Below, piece after piece: positions 26,410 through 35,164 of a stretch of DNA of 64,000 nucleotides. Numbering within the stretch: the stretch's first letter is position 1; every line of letters starts with the position of its first letter. Below the pieces are notes generated by a model that searched no databases, was not told the DNA's origin, and was given only the letters and a program-made list of their open reading frames with translations. This DNA comes from Geopseudomonas aromaticivorans (GTDB taxonomy: Bacteria > Pseudomonadota > Gammaproteobacteria > Pseudomonadales > Pseudomonadaceae), in assembly GCF_019097855.1 (NCBI RefSeq), contig NZ_JAHRGL010000057.1:124001-188000 (forward strand), given 5' to 3'. The translations under genes were made by a program, and so were the position numbers.

Positions 26410-27929
<1,520 letters not shown>

Positions 27930-27945
27930 CCCTGCGCCAGGCCGC

Positions 27946-27983
27946 AACAAAAAAGGCGATCCCTAGGGACCGCCTTTTTTGTT
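27946..27983. terminator. Bidirectional terminator between dolP and sspB
   Basis: Arms AACAAAAAAGGCG (27946-27958) and CGCCTTTTTTGTT (27971-27983) are exact complements. The T-rich end serves dolP on the plus strand and the complementary A run serves sspB on the minus strand. The two genes converge here. Confidence 0.92.
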
Positions 27984-28001
27984 GCTTCTGACCGAGCAGC
28001 C

Positions 28002-28403
28002 CTACTTGACCACCTTCAAGCTGGGGCGACCACTGGGGCGCGGCGGCTCGTCGTCGCCCGACGGGCCTTCACCCGACTCCCCCTCTTCCGGCTCGTCCAG
28101 CTCGAAGGCCATGCCCTCGCCATTCTCACGGGCATAGATGGCCAGCACGGCAGCGACAGGCACATAGAGGCTCTGCGCCACCCCGCCAAAACGCCCCTCG
28201 AAGGTCAGTGCCTCGTTACCCATCTCCAGGTAGCGCACCGCGCTCGGCGATACGTTGAGCACGACCTGCCCATCCTTGGCATAGCCGGCCGGCACCCGTG
28301 CACCGGGATACTCCGCCGCCACCAGGATGTGGGGCGTGCAGTTGTTGTCGACGATCCACTCGTAGAGGGCTCGCAGCAGATAAGGACGACTCGAATTCAT
28401 CAT
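28002..28403 (-). CDS. sspB: ClpXP adaptor / stringent starvation protein B (133 aa)
   Basis: SspB delivers ssrA-tagged and other substrates to ClpXP. The substrate-binding domain covers about residues 4-110 (SRPYLLRALYEWIVDNNCTP, then VVLNVSPSAVRYLEMGNEAL and FGGVAQSLYVPVAAVLAIYARE). A flexible acidic linker ends in the ClpX-docking tail RPSLKVVK. Two successive ATGs (28403 and 28400) could start translation; a GAGG sits 6 bases before the first. It lies 8 bases after sspA, in one operon. Confidence 0.96.
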   Translation of the reverse strand: MMNSSRPYLLRALYEWIVDNNCTPHILVAAEYPGARVPAGYAKDGQVVLNVSPSAVRYLEMGNEALTFEGRFGGVAQSLYVPVAAVLAIYARENGEGMAFELDEPEEGESGEGPSGDDEPPRPSGRPSLKVVK

Positions 28404-28411
28404 CGGATTCC

Positions 28412-29029
28412 TCAGCGCATCGCGCGCTCGGTGGCGCTCAGACTGGCCTGGAAGCTGTCGCGAGCGAACAGCCGCTCCATGTAGTCCAGCAACGGTTTGG
28501 CCTGGCGCGGCAGATCGATGCCCAGCTGTGGCAGGCGCCAGAGAATCGGCAGCAGGCAGCAGTCGACCATGCTGAACTCCTCGCTGAGAAAGAACGGCTT
28601 GTCGGCGAACAGTGCCGCCACCCCAGTCAGGCTCTCACGCAACTCCTTGCGCGCCTGGACCCGAGCGCTCTCCGGAGTGCGTGCATCCAGTACGCGATCA
28701 ACCAGCGAGCACCAGTCGCGCTGGATGCGATGCATCAGCAGGCGGCTGTTGCCGCGCGCCACCGGGTAGGCCGGCAACAAGGCTGGATGCGGATAACGCT
28801 CGTCCAGATACTCCATCACCACAGCCGGCTCGTACAGCGCCAGATCGCGATCCACTAGGGTCGGCAGGCTGCCGTAGGGGTTGACCTCGGCCAGTTGCGG
28901 CGGGCACTGCCCGGACGCCACCTCGATGATCTGGGCACTCACCGCCTTCTCGGCCAGCACGATGCGCACCCGGTGCGAATAATGATCGGCGGGATCGGAA
29001 TAACAGGCCAGGCGATTGATCGCAGCCAT
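28412..29029 (-). CDS. sspA: Stringent starvation protein A (205 aa)
   Basis: A glutathione-transferase-fold protein that binds RNA polymerase and, in gammaproteobacteria, affects stress and virulence genes. The N-terminal thioredoxin-like domain ([39 protein letters not shown]) and the C-terminal helical domain ([22 protein letters not shown]) are complete. It is transcribed ahead of sspB and follows the petABC operon, separated by a hairpin. Confidence 0.96.
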   Translation of the reverse strand: MAAINRLACYSDPADHYSHRVRIVLAEKAVSAQIIEVASGQCPPQLAEVNPYGSLPTLVDRDLALYEPAVVMEYLDERYPHPALLPAYPVARGNSRLLMHRIQRDWCSLVDRVLDARTPESARVQARKELRESLTGVAALFADKPFFLSEEFSMVDCCLLPILWRLPQLGIDLPRQAKPLLDYMERLFARDSFQASLSATERAMR

Positions 29030-29070
29030 GGGCTCTCCCTCCAGTCAGGATATTTTCGGACCGCAGAAAC

Positions 29071-29098
29071 ACATGCGCGCCCCGGAGGGCGCGCATGT
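29071..29098 (-). terminator. Probable terminator after petABC
   Basis: A perfect 12-bp stem with a 4-base loop (29071-29082 and 29087-29098, arms ACATGCGCGCCC/GGGCGCGCATGT) lies 20 bases past the petC stop and 40 bases before the sspA start. The following bases on the minus strand (GTTTCTG) are only weakly T-rich. Confidence 0.6.
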
Positions 29099-29118
29099 AT
29101 GAGGACTAGGAGGACGGA

Positions 29119-29901
29119 TTAGTGTACGTCTTTCCAGTACTCACGCTTCAGCAGGTAGGCGAACACGAAGAAGAACGCCAGGAACAGCAGCACATAGGTA
29201 CCGACACGCTGGCTTTCCAGCTTGACCGGGTTGGCCGAGTAGCTCAGGAAGCTGACGAGGTTCTTGATCTTCTCGTCGAACTCCGCCTCGCTCAGCTTGC
29301 CGGTCTTCGGCACGATGGTCAGCTGATCGCAGCCTTCCTTGGTCACCGGGGTGCCGGTCAGCGGATCGAACACCTTCTTGCCGTGCTCGACCACCTGGAC
29401 CTGCTTGCAGCCGATAACCTGGCGACCCTGCAGACTGGCCAGCACGTTGGGCATGCCGACGTTCGGGAACACCTTGTTGTTCACACCCCACGGACGTGCC
29501 GGATCTTCATAGAAGGTGCGCAGGTAGGTGTAAACCCAGTCCTCGCCACGCACGCGGGCCACCAGAGTCAGATCAGGCGGCGGAGCACCGAACCAGACCT
29601 TGGCGTCCTGCGGCTGCATGCCGGTCTTCATGTGCTCGCCGATCTTGGCACCGGTGAACACCAGGTTTTCCATCATTACTTTTTCCGGGATGCCAAGATC
29701 CTTGGCCACCCGCTCGTAACGCTGGAACTGCGCGCCGTGGCAACCCATGCAGTAGTTGGCGAAGGTACGCGCGCCATCCTGCAGGGCTGCCTTGTCGGTC
29801 AGGTCGACATTGGCCTTGTCCAGCGGATACTCAAGTACTGCTTGGGCCGAAGCAAAGGCTGGCAGAACAGCGAGAATCAGTGCAGCAAAATGCTTTTTCA
29901 T
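29119..29901 (-). CDS. petC: Cytochrome c1 of the bc1 complex (260 aa)
   Basis: The haem-c subunit of ubiquinol:cytochrome c oxidoreductase, periplasm-facing. A signal peptide (MKKHFAALILAVLPAFASAQ) is followed by the haem attachment motif CMGCH (NYCMGCHGAQF), Met-ligand candidates in the NVGMPNVLAS region, and one C-terminal membrane anchor (TYVLLFLAFFFVFAYLLKR). The start at 29901 overlaps the petB stop (ATGA). The family's usual Pro/Arg-rich segment PPPDLTLVARVRGEDW is present. Confidence 0.97.
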   Translation of the reverse strand: MKKHFAALILAVLPAFASAQAVLEYPLDKANVDLTDKAALQDGARTFANYCMGCHGAQFQRYERVAKDLGIPEKVMMENLVFTGAKIGEHMKTGMQPQDAKVWFGAPPPDLTLVARVRGEDWVYTYLRTFYEDPARPWGVNNKVFPNVGMPNVLASLQGRQVIGCKQVQVVEHGKKVFDPLTGTPVTKEGCDQLTIVPKTGKLSEAEFDEKIKNLVSFLSYSANPVKLESQRVGTYVLLFLAFFFVFAYLLKREYWKDVH

Positions 29902-31112
29902 CAGCCAGTCACCCTTTCCGGAACCGGTTTGGTTTTCTCCATCCGGGTGTAGAACGGCATCAGGATGAAGAAGGCGAAGTACAGAATGGTGCAGACCTGG
30001 GACAGCAGGGTACGGCCCGGAGTCGGCGCCAGCACACCCAGCACGCCGAGAATCACGAAGGACACGCAGAACACCAGCAGCCAGATCTTGCTCAGCCAGC
30101 CCTTGTAGCGCATCGAACGTACCGGGCTGCGGTCCAGCCACGGCAGGACGAACAGTACGGCAATCGCACCACCCATGGCGATGACGCCGAGCAGCTTGTC
30201 CGGAACGGCGCGCAGGATCGCGTAGAACGGGGTGAAGTACCACACCGGAGCGATGTGTGCCGGAGTCTTGAACGGGTTGGCCGTTTCAAAGTTCGGCTTC
30301 TCGAGGAAGTAGCCGCCCATTTCCGGGAAGAAGAAGATCACGGTGCAGAACACGAACAGGAACACCACCACGCCGACGATGTCTTTCACGGTGTAGTAGG
30401 GGTGGAACGGGATGCCATCCAGCGGGATGCCGTTGGCGTCCTTCTTCTTCTTGATGTCCACGCCATCCGGGTTGTTGGAGCCGACTTCGTGCAGCGCCAG
30501 GATGTGCAGGACCACCAGACCCAGAATCACGATCGGCAGGGCGATCACGTGCAGGGCGAAGAAGCGGTTCAGAGTGATGCCGGAGATCAGGTAGTCACCA
30601 CGGATCCACTGGGTCAGATCGGCCCCGATTACCGGGATCGCGCCGAACAGCGAGATGATCACCTGGGCACCCCAGTAGGACATCTGGCCCCACGGCAGCA
30701 GGTAGCCCATGAAGGCTTCGGCCATCAGCGCCAGGTAGATCAGCATGCCGAAGATCCACACCAGCTCGCGCGGCTTCTGGTAGGAGCCGTACATCAGGCC
30801 GCGGAACATGTGCAGGTACACCACCACGAAGAACGCCGAAGCGCCGGTGGAGTGCATGTAGCGCAGGATCCAGCCGTACTCCACATCACGCATGATGTAC
30901 TCGACCGAGGCGAAGGCGCCCTCGGCGGACGGCTCGAAGCTCATGGTCAGCCAGATACCGGTGAGGATCTGGTTGACCAGCACCAACAGCGCCAGCGAGC
31001 CGAAGAAGTACCAGAAGTTGAAGTTCTTCGGAGCGTAGTACTTGCTCAGATGATCTTCCCACATCTTGGTGGCGGGGAAGCGGGCGTCAACCCATTCCAT
31101 GAATTTGCTCAT
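29901..31112 (-). CDS. petB: Cytochrome b of the bc1 complex (403 aa)
   Basis: The membrane core carrying haems bL and bH and both quinone sites. About eight membrane helices are seen; haem-ligand histidines occur in LRYMHSTGASAFF, YLHMFRGLMYGS, FALHVIALP and LVVLHILALHEVG. The GYLLPWGQMSYWGA segment is the Qo cd1 region. The Qo motif reads PVWY instead of the common PEWY. It overlaps petA and petC by four bases each. A charged loop (DIKKKKDANGIP) lies between helices D and E. Confidence 0.98.
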   Translation of the reverse strand: MSKFMEWVDARFPATKMWEDHLSKYYAPKNFNFWYFFGSLALLVLVNQILTGIWLTMSFEPSAEGAFASVEYIMRDVEYGWILRYMHSTGASAFFVVVYLHMFRGLMYGSYQKPRELVWIFGMLIYLALMAEAFMGYLLPWGQMSYWGAQVIISLFGAIPVIGADLTQWIRGDYLISGITLNRFFALHVIALPIVILGLVVLHILALHEVGSNNPDGVDIKKKKDANGIPLDGIPFHPYYTVKDIVGVVVFLFVFCTVIFFFPEMGGYFLEKPNFETANPFKTPAHIAPVWYFTPFYAILRAVPDKLLGVIAMGGAIAVLFVLPWLDRSPVRSMRYKGWLSKIWLLVFCVSFVILGVLGVLAPTPGRTLLSQVCTILYFAFFILMPFYTRMEKTKPVPERVTG

Positions 31113-31705
31113 CAGGCTTTCTCCGGGTCCACACCAATGATGATCACATCATCGGACTCATAGGAGTGCGGCGGGACCGGCAGGTTCAGCGGCGCAGGCT
31201 GCGCCTTGTAGACTCGGCCGGCCAGGTCGTAACGGGAGCCGTGGCAGGGGCAGAAGTAGCCACCCACCCACTCGGCCCCGAGGTCGGCCGGAGCGACTTC
31301 CGGACGGAAGGACGGCGAGCAACCCAGATGGGTGCACAGCCCCTCGAGGACCAGCAGGCCGGGCTTGATCGAGCGGACCTTCGGATCGACATAGGTCGGT
31401 TGATCGGAAACCTTGGACTCCGGATCCGCGACGGCACCCTCGATCTTGGCCAGGTTGGCCAGGATTTCGTCGGTGCGGTGCATGATGAACACCGGCTTGC
31501 CGCGCCACTCAGCAACAATCTGCTGACCCGGCTCGATCTTGCCCACGTTCACCTTCACCGGAGCACCGGCCGCCTTGGCCTTGGCACTGGGGAACCATGA
31601 CCCCACGAACGGGACCGCAGCACCGACAGCTCCAGCCGCCCCCACCACCGAAGTGGCGGCGACGAGGAACCGACGTCGGCCCACATTCACGCCGTCATTA
31701 CTCAT
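31112..31705 (-). CDS. petA: Rieske iron-sulfur subunit of the bc1 complex (197 aa)
   Basis: The [2Fe-2S] protein that takes electrons from quinol to cytochrome c1. The N-terminus carries a Tat-type signal/anchor (GRRRFLVAATSVVGAAG), expected because the cluster is inserted before export. The cluster ligands are in CTHLGC and CPCHGS, both complete. It is the first gene of petABC, all three linked by ATGA overlaps. Confidence 0.98.
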   Translation of the reverse strand: MSNDGVNVGRRRFLVAATSVVGAAGAVGAAVPFVGSWFPSAKAKAAGAPVKVNVGKIEPGQQIVAEWRGKPVFIMHRTDEILANLAKIEGAVADPESKVSDQPTYVDPKVRSIKPGLLVLEGLCTHLGCSPSFRPEVAPADLGAEWVGGYFCPCHGSRYDLAGRVYKAQPAPLNLPVPPHSYESDDVIIIGVDPEKA

Positions 31706-31785
31706 TCAGTCGTCTCCCATCAGCTTTCTGCAACCCGCACAGGCGGGCACATGAGTTAAAACCAGCTGCGCAAAAAATCCGCCAG

Positions 31786-31814
31786 ATGGTAATGAAAAGC
31801 CCCTTTTCTGACAA
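31786..31814 (-). promoter_or_regulatory. Predicted petABC promoter with palindromic spacer
   Basis: TTGTCA (31809-31814) and TACCAT (31786-31791) lie exactly 17 bases apart on the minus strand, giving a leader of about 75 bases. The spacer itself is an inverted repeat, GAAAAG-N3-CTTTTC (31794-31808), which could be an operator. The leader also has a CCCGC/GCGGG hairpin near 31734-31747. Confidence 0.5.
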
Positions 31815-31867
31815 GGCAATAACTGGAAACAAACTCCGGCAACCCCTGCAGCGCAAGCCTTTCACGA

Positions 31868-31886
31868 CTGCGACAGTCTGTCGCAG
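31868..31886. promoter_or_regulatory. Perfect 8-3-8 palindrome upstream of petA
   Basis: CTGCGACA-GTC-TGTCGCAG is a perfect inverted repeat 54 bases upstream of the predicted pet -35 box and 16 bases before the rpsI terminator. Its position fits an activator or repressor site for petABC, but no regulator is recognised. It has no U tract, so a terminator role is less likely. Confidence 0.4.
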
Positions 31887-31901
31887 ACAAACCCGACGCA
31901 T

Positions 31902-31936
31902 AAAAAAACGCCCAGATCGCGAAGATACTGGGCGTT
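31902..31936 (-). terminator. Rho-independent terminator of rplM-rpsI
   Basis: Stem AACGCCCAG/CTGGGCGTT (31907-31915 and 31928-31936) with a 12-base loop is followed on the minus strand by a T run (complement of the A run 31902-31908). It starts 18 bases past the rpsI stop. Confidence 0.88.
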
Positions 31937-31954
31937 CTGTTGAAGCGTAGTCGA

Positions 31955-32347
31955 TTAACGCTTCGAGTACTGCGGACGCTTACGAGCTTTGCGCAGACCG
32001 ATCTTCTTACGCTCGACCTCACGGGCGTCACGAGTGACGTAACCGGCTTTACGCAGCGGGCTGCGCAGGGTTTCGTCGTACTCGATCAGAGCGCGGGTGA
32101 TACCGTGACGGATCGCACCAGCTTGACCGCTGACACCACCACCGGCAACGGTGACGAAAATGTCGAACTTCTCGACATTCGCGGTCAGCTCGAGCGGCTG
32201 ACGCACCACCATGCGGGCGGTTTCGCGGCCGAAGAACTGATCCAGGCTGCGATTATTGATGGAGATCTTGCCAGTACCCGGACGCAGGAAGACACGCGCG
32301 GTAGCGGTCTTGCGACGGCCGGTGCCGTAGTTTTGAGTCGCCGACAT
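31955..32347 (-). CDS. rpsI: 30S ribosomal protein S9 (130 aa)
   Basis: A small-subunit protein whose C-terminal tail reaches the decoding P site. The typical N-terminus ([20 protein letters not shown]), the [21 protein letters not shown] core and the basic C-terminus [17 protein letters not shown], including the P-site-contacting final KR, are all present. It follows rplM after 15 bases, as in most bacteria. Confidence 0.99.
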   Translation of the reverse strand: MSATQNYGTGRRKTATARVFLRPGTGKISINNRSLDQFFGRETARMVVRQPLELTANVEKFDIFVTVAGGGVSGQAGAIRHGITRALIEYDETLRSPLRKAGYVTRDAREVERKKIGLRKARKRPQYSKR

Positions 32348-32362
32348 ATTGAGCCTATTCCG

Positions 32363-32791
32363 TTAAATCTTCAGTTCTTGGGGCTGCTGAGCGGTATGCG
32401 GGTGGTTGGCACCAGCGTACACCTTCAGCTTGCGATACATGTCGCGACCCAGCGGGTTCTTCGGCAGCATGCCTTTGACCGCGGTCTCGAGCACGCGCTC
32501 GGGCGCCTTGGCGATCAGCTTCTCGAAGTTGATCGACTTGATGCCACCCGGGAAACCGGAGTGATGGTAGTACATCTTGTCGGAGCTCTTGGCACCGGTC
32601 ACACGTACCTGCTCGGCGTTGATCACGACGATGTAGTCGCCGGTATCAACGTGCGGGGTGTACTCGGGCTTGTGCTTACCGCGCAGACGGCTGGCGATTT
32701 CAGTGGCAAGACGACCCAGGGTCTTGCCAGCAGCGTCGACGACGTACCAGTCGCGCTTAACGGTTTCCGGTTTCGCAGAGAAAGTTTTCAT
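32363..32791 (-). CDS. rplM: 50S ribosomal protein L13 (142 aa)
   Basis: An early-assembly large-subunit protein. The N-terminal [20 protein letters not shown], the central [20 protein letters not shown] and [20 protein letters not shown] near the C-terminus are diagnostic. Its length equals that of E. coli L13. It is the first gene of the rplM-rpsI operon, behind a good promoter. Confidence 0.99.
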   Translation of the reverse strand: MKTFSAKPETVKRDWYVVDAAGKTLGRLATEIASRLRGKHKPEYTPHVDTGDYIVVINAEQVRVTGAKSSDKMYYHHSGFPGGIKSINFEKLIAKAPERVLETAVKGMLPKNPLGRDMYRKLKVYAGANHPHTAQQPQELKI

Positions 32792-32832
32792 TCGTTATAG
32801 CCTCAGGGGCCACCTGAAATATCAAGCAGCAA

Positions 32833-32861
32833 ATCATACTGGACAGTACTTGCCTTTACAA
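32833..32861 (-). promoter_or_regulatory. rplM-rpsI promoter
   Basis: TATGAT (32833-32838) and TTGTAA (32856-32861) lie 17 bases apart on the minus strand. A 7-bp hairpin (TTGCCTT/AAGGCAA, 32850-32869) overlaps the -35. The remaining gap to 33061 holds a run of eight G (32896-32903) and no gene. No known r-protein leader motif was recognised in the short 5' UTR. Confidence 0.7.
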
Positions 32862-33061
32862 CAAGGCAACCGCGGCCGTCTGCAGACACTAAATCGGGGG
32901 GGGCTCGGGTCAGTGCGTCTGCATTCGGCAAAATCGGCAGGTTAGGCATTCCCACCGAGCAGGACGGGCTAGGCATCCCCCGTCACGAAAGCTGGCGAAT
33001 TTTACCGATCTGCCCAGAAAAAACAAGCCGCAATCGCTGCCCCCGCGCTGACCGAGCGGAT

Positions 33062-33883
33062 TCAACGCCGCCCGCGCGCCTGCTCGTACAGCGGCATCAC
33101 CCGCGGAATCGCCGCCTTGAGGTTGGCCATGCGCGTGGAAGACGACGGGTGGGTGCTCAGGAACTCCGGCGGCGCGCCATTGGCGGCACGAGCCATCTTG
33201 TTCCACAGGGTGATGGTCGCATTGGGGTCATAGCCGGCGCGCGCAGCCAGCTCGAGACCGATGAGATCGGCCTCGTTCTCGTTGCCGCGACTGTTCGGCA
33301 GGGTCATGCCGTACTGCACCGCGGCATCGGCCAGCTGGCCGCCGGCCTGACCGAGGCCGAGCAGCGCCACCGCAGTCTGCTTGGCCAGCTCGGCGCCGTA
33401 GGCCTTGGACATGGCCTCGCGACTGTGCTCGCGCAGGGCGTGAGAGATCTCGTGGCCAAGCACCGCGGCCAGTTCGTCGTCGGTCAGGCTCAGCTTCTCG
33501 ATCAGGCCGCTGTAGACGATGATCTTGCCGCCTGGACCGACGTTGGCATTCAGCTCGTCGCTGGCGATCAGGTTGGTTTCCCAGTTCCAGCCGGCGGCAT
33601 CCGGACGGAACACCGGGGTCTGCGCGATCAGCCGGCGCGTGATGCCGTTCACCCGCTGCGCCAGGGCGCTGTTCTTCTCCAGCTTGCCGGCACTGGCGGC
33701 CTTGTTCAGGGTCTGCTGGTAGGACTGCGCATACATCTGATTCAGCTGCTGGCTGGACAGGCCAGAGAACATGTACTGCTGGCGATTGACCCCCACGGCA
33801 CCGCCGCTGGTGGTATTGACCGCCTGGCAGCCGGCCAGCAGCAGAACGCCCGCCAGACCGACAAGACGAAGGGCACGACTCAT
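33062..33883 (-). CDS. M48-family zinc metallopeptidase, outer-membrane lipoprotein (273 aa)
   Basis: A LoiP/YcaL-type periplasmic protease. The signal MSRALRLVGLAGVLLLAGC gives lipidated Cys19. The zinc-binding catalytic motif HEISH lies in VLGHEISHALREHSREAM, and the third ligand Glu is in the NENEADLIGLELAARAGYDP segment. The domain ends FLSTHPSSSTRMANLKA, usual for the family. The start at 33883 gives a proper lipoprotein signal; an ATG three codons upstream is less likely. It lies 76 bases beyond the SRAP gene, so it may be co-transcribed. Confidence 0.92.
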   Translation of the reverse strand: MSRALRLVGLAGVLLLAGCQAVNTTSGGAVGVNRQQYMFSGLSSQQLNQMYAQSYQQTLNKAASAGKLEKNSALAQRVNGITRRLIAQTPVFRPDAAGWNWETNLIASDELNANVGPGGKIIVYSGLIEKLSLTDDELAAVLGHEISHALREHSREAMSKAYGAELAKQTAVALLGLGQAGGQLADAAVQYGMTLPNSRGNENEADLIGLELAARAGYDPNATITLWNKMARAANGAPPEFLSTHPSSSTRMANLKAAIPRVMPLYEQARGRR

Positions 33884-33959
33884 GAACAACACTCCCGAAT
33901 ACGCATGGATTGCATCGTAGACAGCGATGCACCTTCAGACAATCGACGGCAGGCCGAGT

Positions 33960-34577
33960 TCAGGCCGGCGTCAGGCACTGCGGCCCCTCCTCCTGCGGCT
34001 TGTTGCCGAGTCCGGCCAGCAGGCGTTCGCGCAGGGGCAGCGGCGCCGCCGCCAGGAGCGCCTGCAGAGCCTCGGCCGAAGCCGCCGGATCCAGCCACAA
34101 CGCCTCGCCGGCAGCATCCAACAGCAATGGTCGGCGCTGGCTGCCGGCCGCCACCGTGACCACCGCGGCGCTCAGGTACACCCGCTCGCCTACCGGGTAG
34201 GCCTCCCACAGCGCCGCCATGGACAGCAGCGGCAATTCCGCCGAACTCATCCAGAAGGGTCGCCGGCGCGGCCCGCGCCACTCGTAGAAGCCGTTGGCTG
34301 GCAGCAGGCCGCGCCGGGCGCGGAAGGCCTCGCGAAACAAGGGTTGCTCGGCCAGGGTTTCCGCGCGCGCCTGCGCTGGTGCGCGCGACAGGTCACTGAG
34401 CCAAGCCGGGGTCAGCCCCCAGTGCACCAGCGCCGCCTCGCGCTCAGCGGCGCCGCCACGCAGCAGCAGCACCTGCTGGCCGGGAGCGATATTCCAGCGC
34501 GGCTCGAGCCGCGGCGGGAATCCAGGCAGCGCGGCCAGCGCCGGCGGCCAGCGAAACAGGGCAAATCGTCCGCACAT
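33960..34577 (-). CDS. SRAP-family (HMCES/YedK-like) protein with altered active site (205 aa)
   Basis: SRAP proteins form a DNA-protein crosslink at abasic sites through Cys2. Here Cys2 (MCGRFALF), the Asn in WNIAPGQ and the Glu99 of NGFYEW are kept. Two other YedK active-site residues are not: Asn75 (in the NAR-ET motif) corresponds to Gln69 in PAQARAET, and His160 (in the HDR-P motif) corresponds to Ser146 in GSQRRPLLL. The family's overall order is otherwise retained. It may be a variant crosslinker, a binding-only paralogue, or a Pseudomonas subfamily. It follows CPXCG and DUF2007 genes in a likely operon. Confidence 0.85.
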   Translation of the reverse strand: MCGRFALFRWPPALAALPGFPPRLEPRWNIAPGQQVLLLRGGAAEREAALVHWGLTPAWLSDLSRAPAQARAETLAEQPLFREAFRARRGLLPANGFYEWRGPRRRPFWMSSAELPLLSMAALWEAYPVGERVYLSAAVVTVAAGSQRRPLLLDAAGEALWLDPAASAEALQALLAAAPLPLRERLLAGLGNKPQEEGPQCLTPA

Positions 34578-34607
34578 GAAAGGGGGGTTACCTGCAGCAG
34601 AAGGGGC

Positions 34608-34892
34608 TCAGCACAACAGCACACCCGCGCCCGGAGGGCCGCCGGGCTCATCATCGGCCGGAGGCTCCTCCGGCAGGGGCTGTGCAGCATTGTACGCAGC
34701 AATCAGCGCCCCGGCCCGCAGGACATCCTCGTCTTCCACCTGGATGGCCAGCAGGCCACTCGCCGGCAGCTCGCCCAACCCACCCAGCAGGTGCTGACCA
34801 AGCAGGTGCGCACGCACGCCCTCGCTGGCCAGCATGGCGACCAGCAGCTCACCCTCGCCCAGGCTCAGCGGCTCATGGATACGCTGCATCAT
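34608..34892 (-). CDS. DUF2007 small protein (94 aa)
   Basis: A short protein of the DUF2007 type (often labelled putative signal-transducing protein), of unknown function. The body IHEPLSLGEGELLVAMLASE and GVRAHLLGQHLLGGLGELPA shows the family's ferredoxin-like beta-alpha pattern with a Gly-rich centre; the tail is Pro/Gly/Glu-rich and probably disordered. Its ATG overlaps the stop of the CPXCG gene (ATGA), and the SRAP gene follows after 30 bases. No membrane segment or signal peptide is seen. Confidence 0.75.
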   Translation of the reverse strand: MMQRIHEPLSLGEGELLVAMLASEGVRAHLLGQHLLGGLGELPASGLLAIQVEDEDVLRAGALIAAYNAAQPLPEEPPADDEPGGPPGAGVLLC

Positions 34893-35071
34893 TCACCCTC
34901 GCGCTGCAATTCGAGCGTCCAGTCGACGCCATCGGTGCGCAGATCGAAAACGATCGGCCGACAGCACACCGGGCAATCTTCGACGTAGCACTGATCGCCA
35001 GCCGAGAGGTCGAGCACCGCCTCGATCGGCTCGCCGCACCAGGGACAGCAGCAGGACTCGACTTCCAGCAT
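34889..35071 (-). CDS. CPXCG-motif cysteine-rich protein (60 aa)
   Basis: A very small zinc-ribbon-like protein of unknown function. Two CxxC pairs are present: CPWCGEPIEAVLD near the N-terminus and CPVCCRPIVFDL in the middle, the pattern that names the family. The start at 35071 (MLEVESCCCPWCGE) is the family N-terminus; a longer reading frame upstream runs into the promoter of the divergent acyltransferase gene. It is the first gene of a CPXCG-DUF2007-SRAP unit. Confidence 0.85.
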   Translation of the reverse strand: MLEVESCCCPWCGEPIEAVLDLSAGDQCYVEDCPVCCRPIVFDLRTDGVDWTLELQREGE

Positions 35072-35095
35072 CCGCGCCTCCCACGCCTCTTCGTT

Positions 35096-35101
35096 TATAA
35101 T
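35096..35101 (+). promoter_or_regulatory. -10 box (TATAAT) for the acyltransferase gene
   Basis: A perfect TATAAT lies 63 bases before the acyltransferase ATG on the plus strand, in the short gap divergent from the CPXCG gene. No clear -35 is seen at 16-18 bases upstream. Confidence 0.4.
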
Positions 35102-35164
35102 CACCGCCCCGCCGCACACCGACTCCAGGCGTGCCGCCACCTATTACCCGGCCAAGAGACAACA

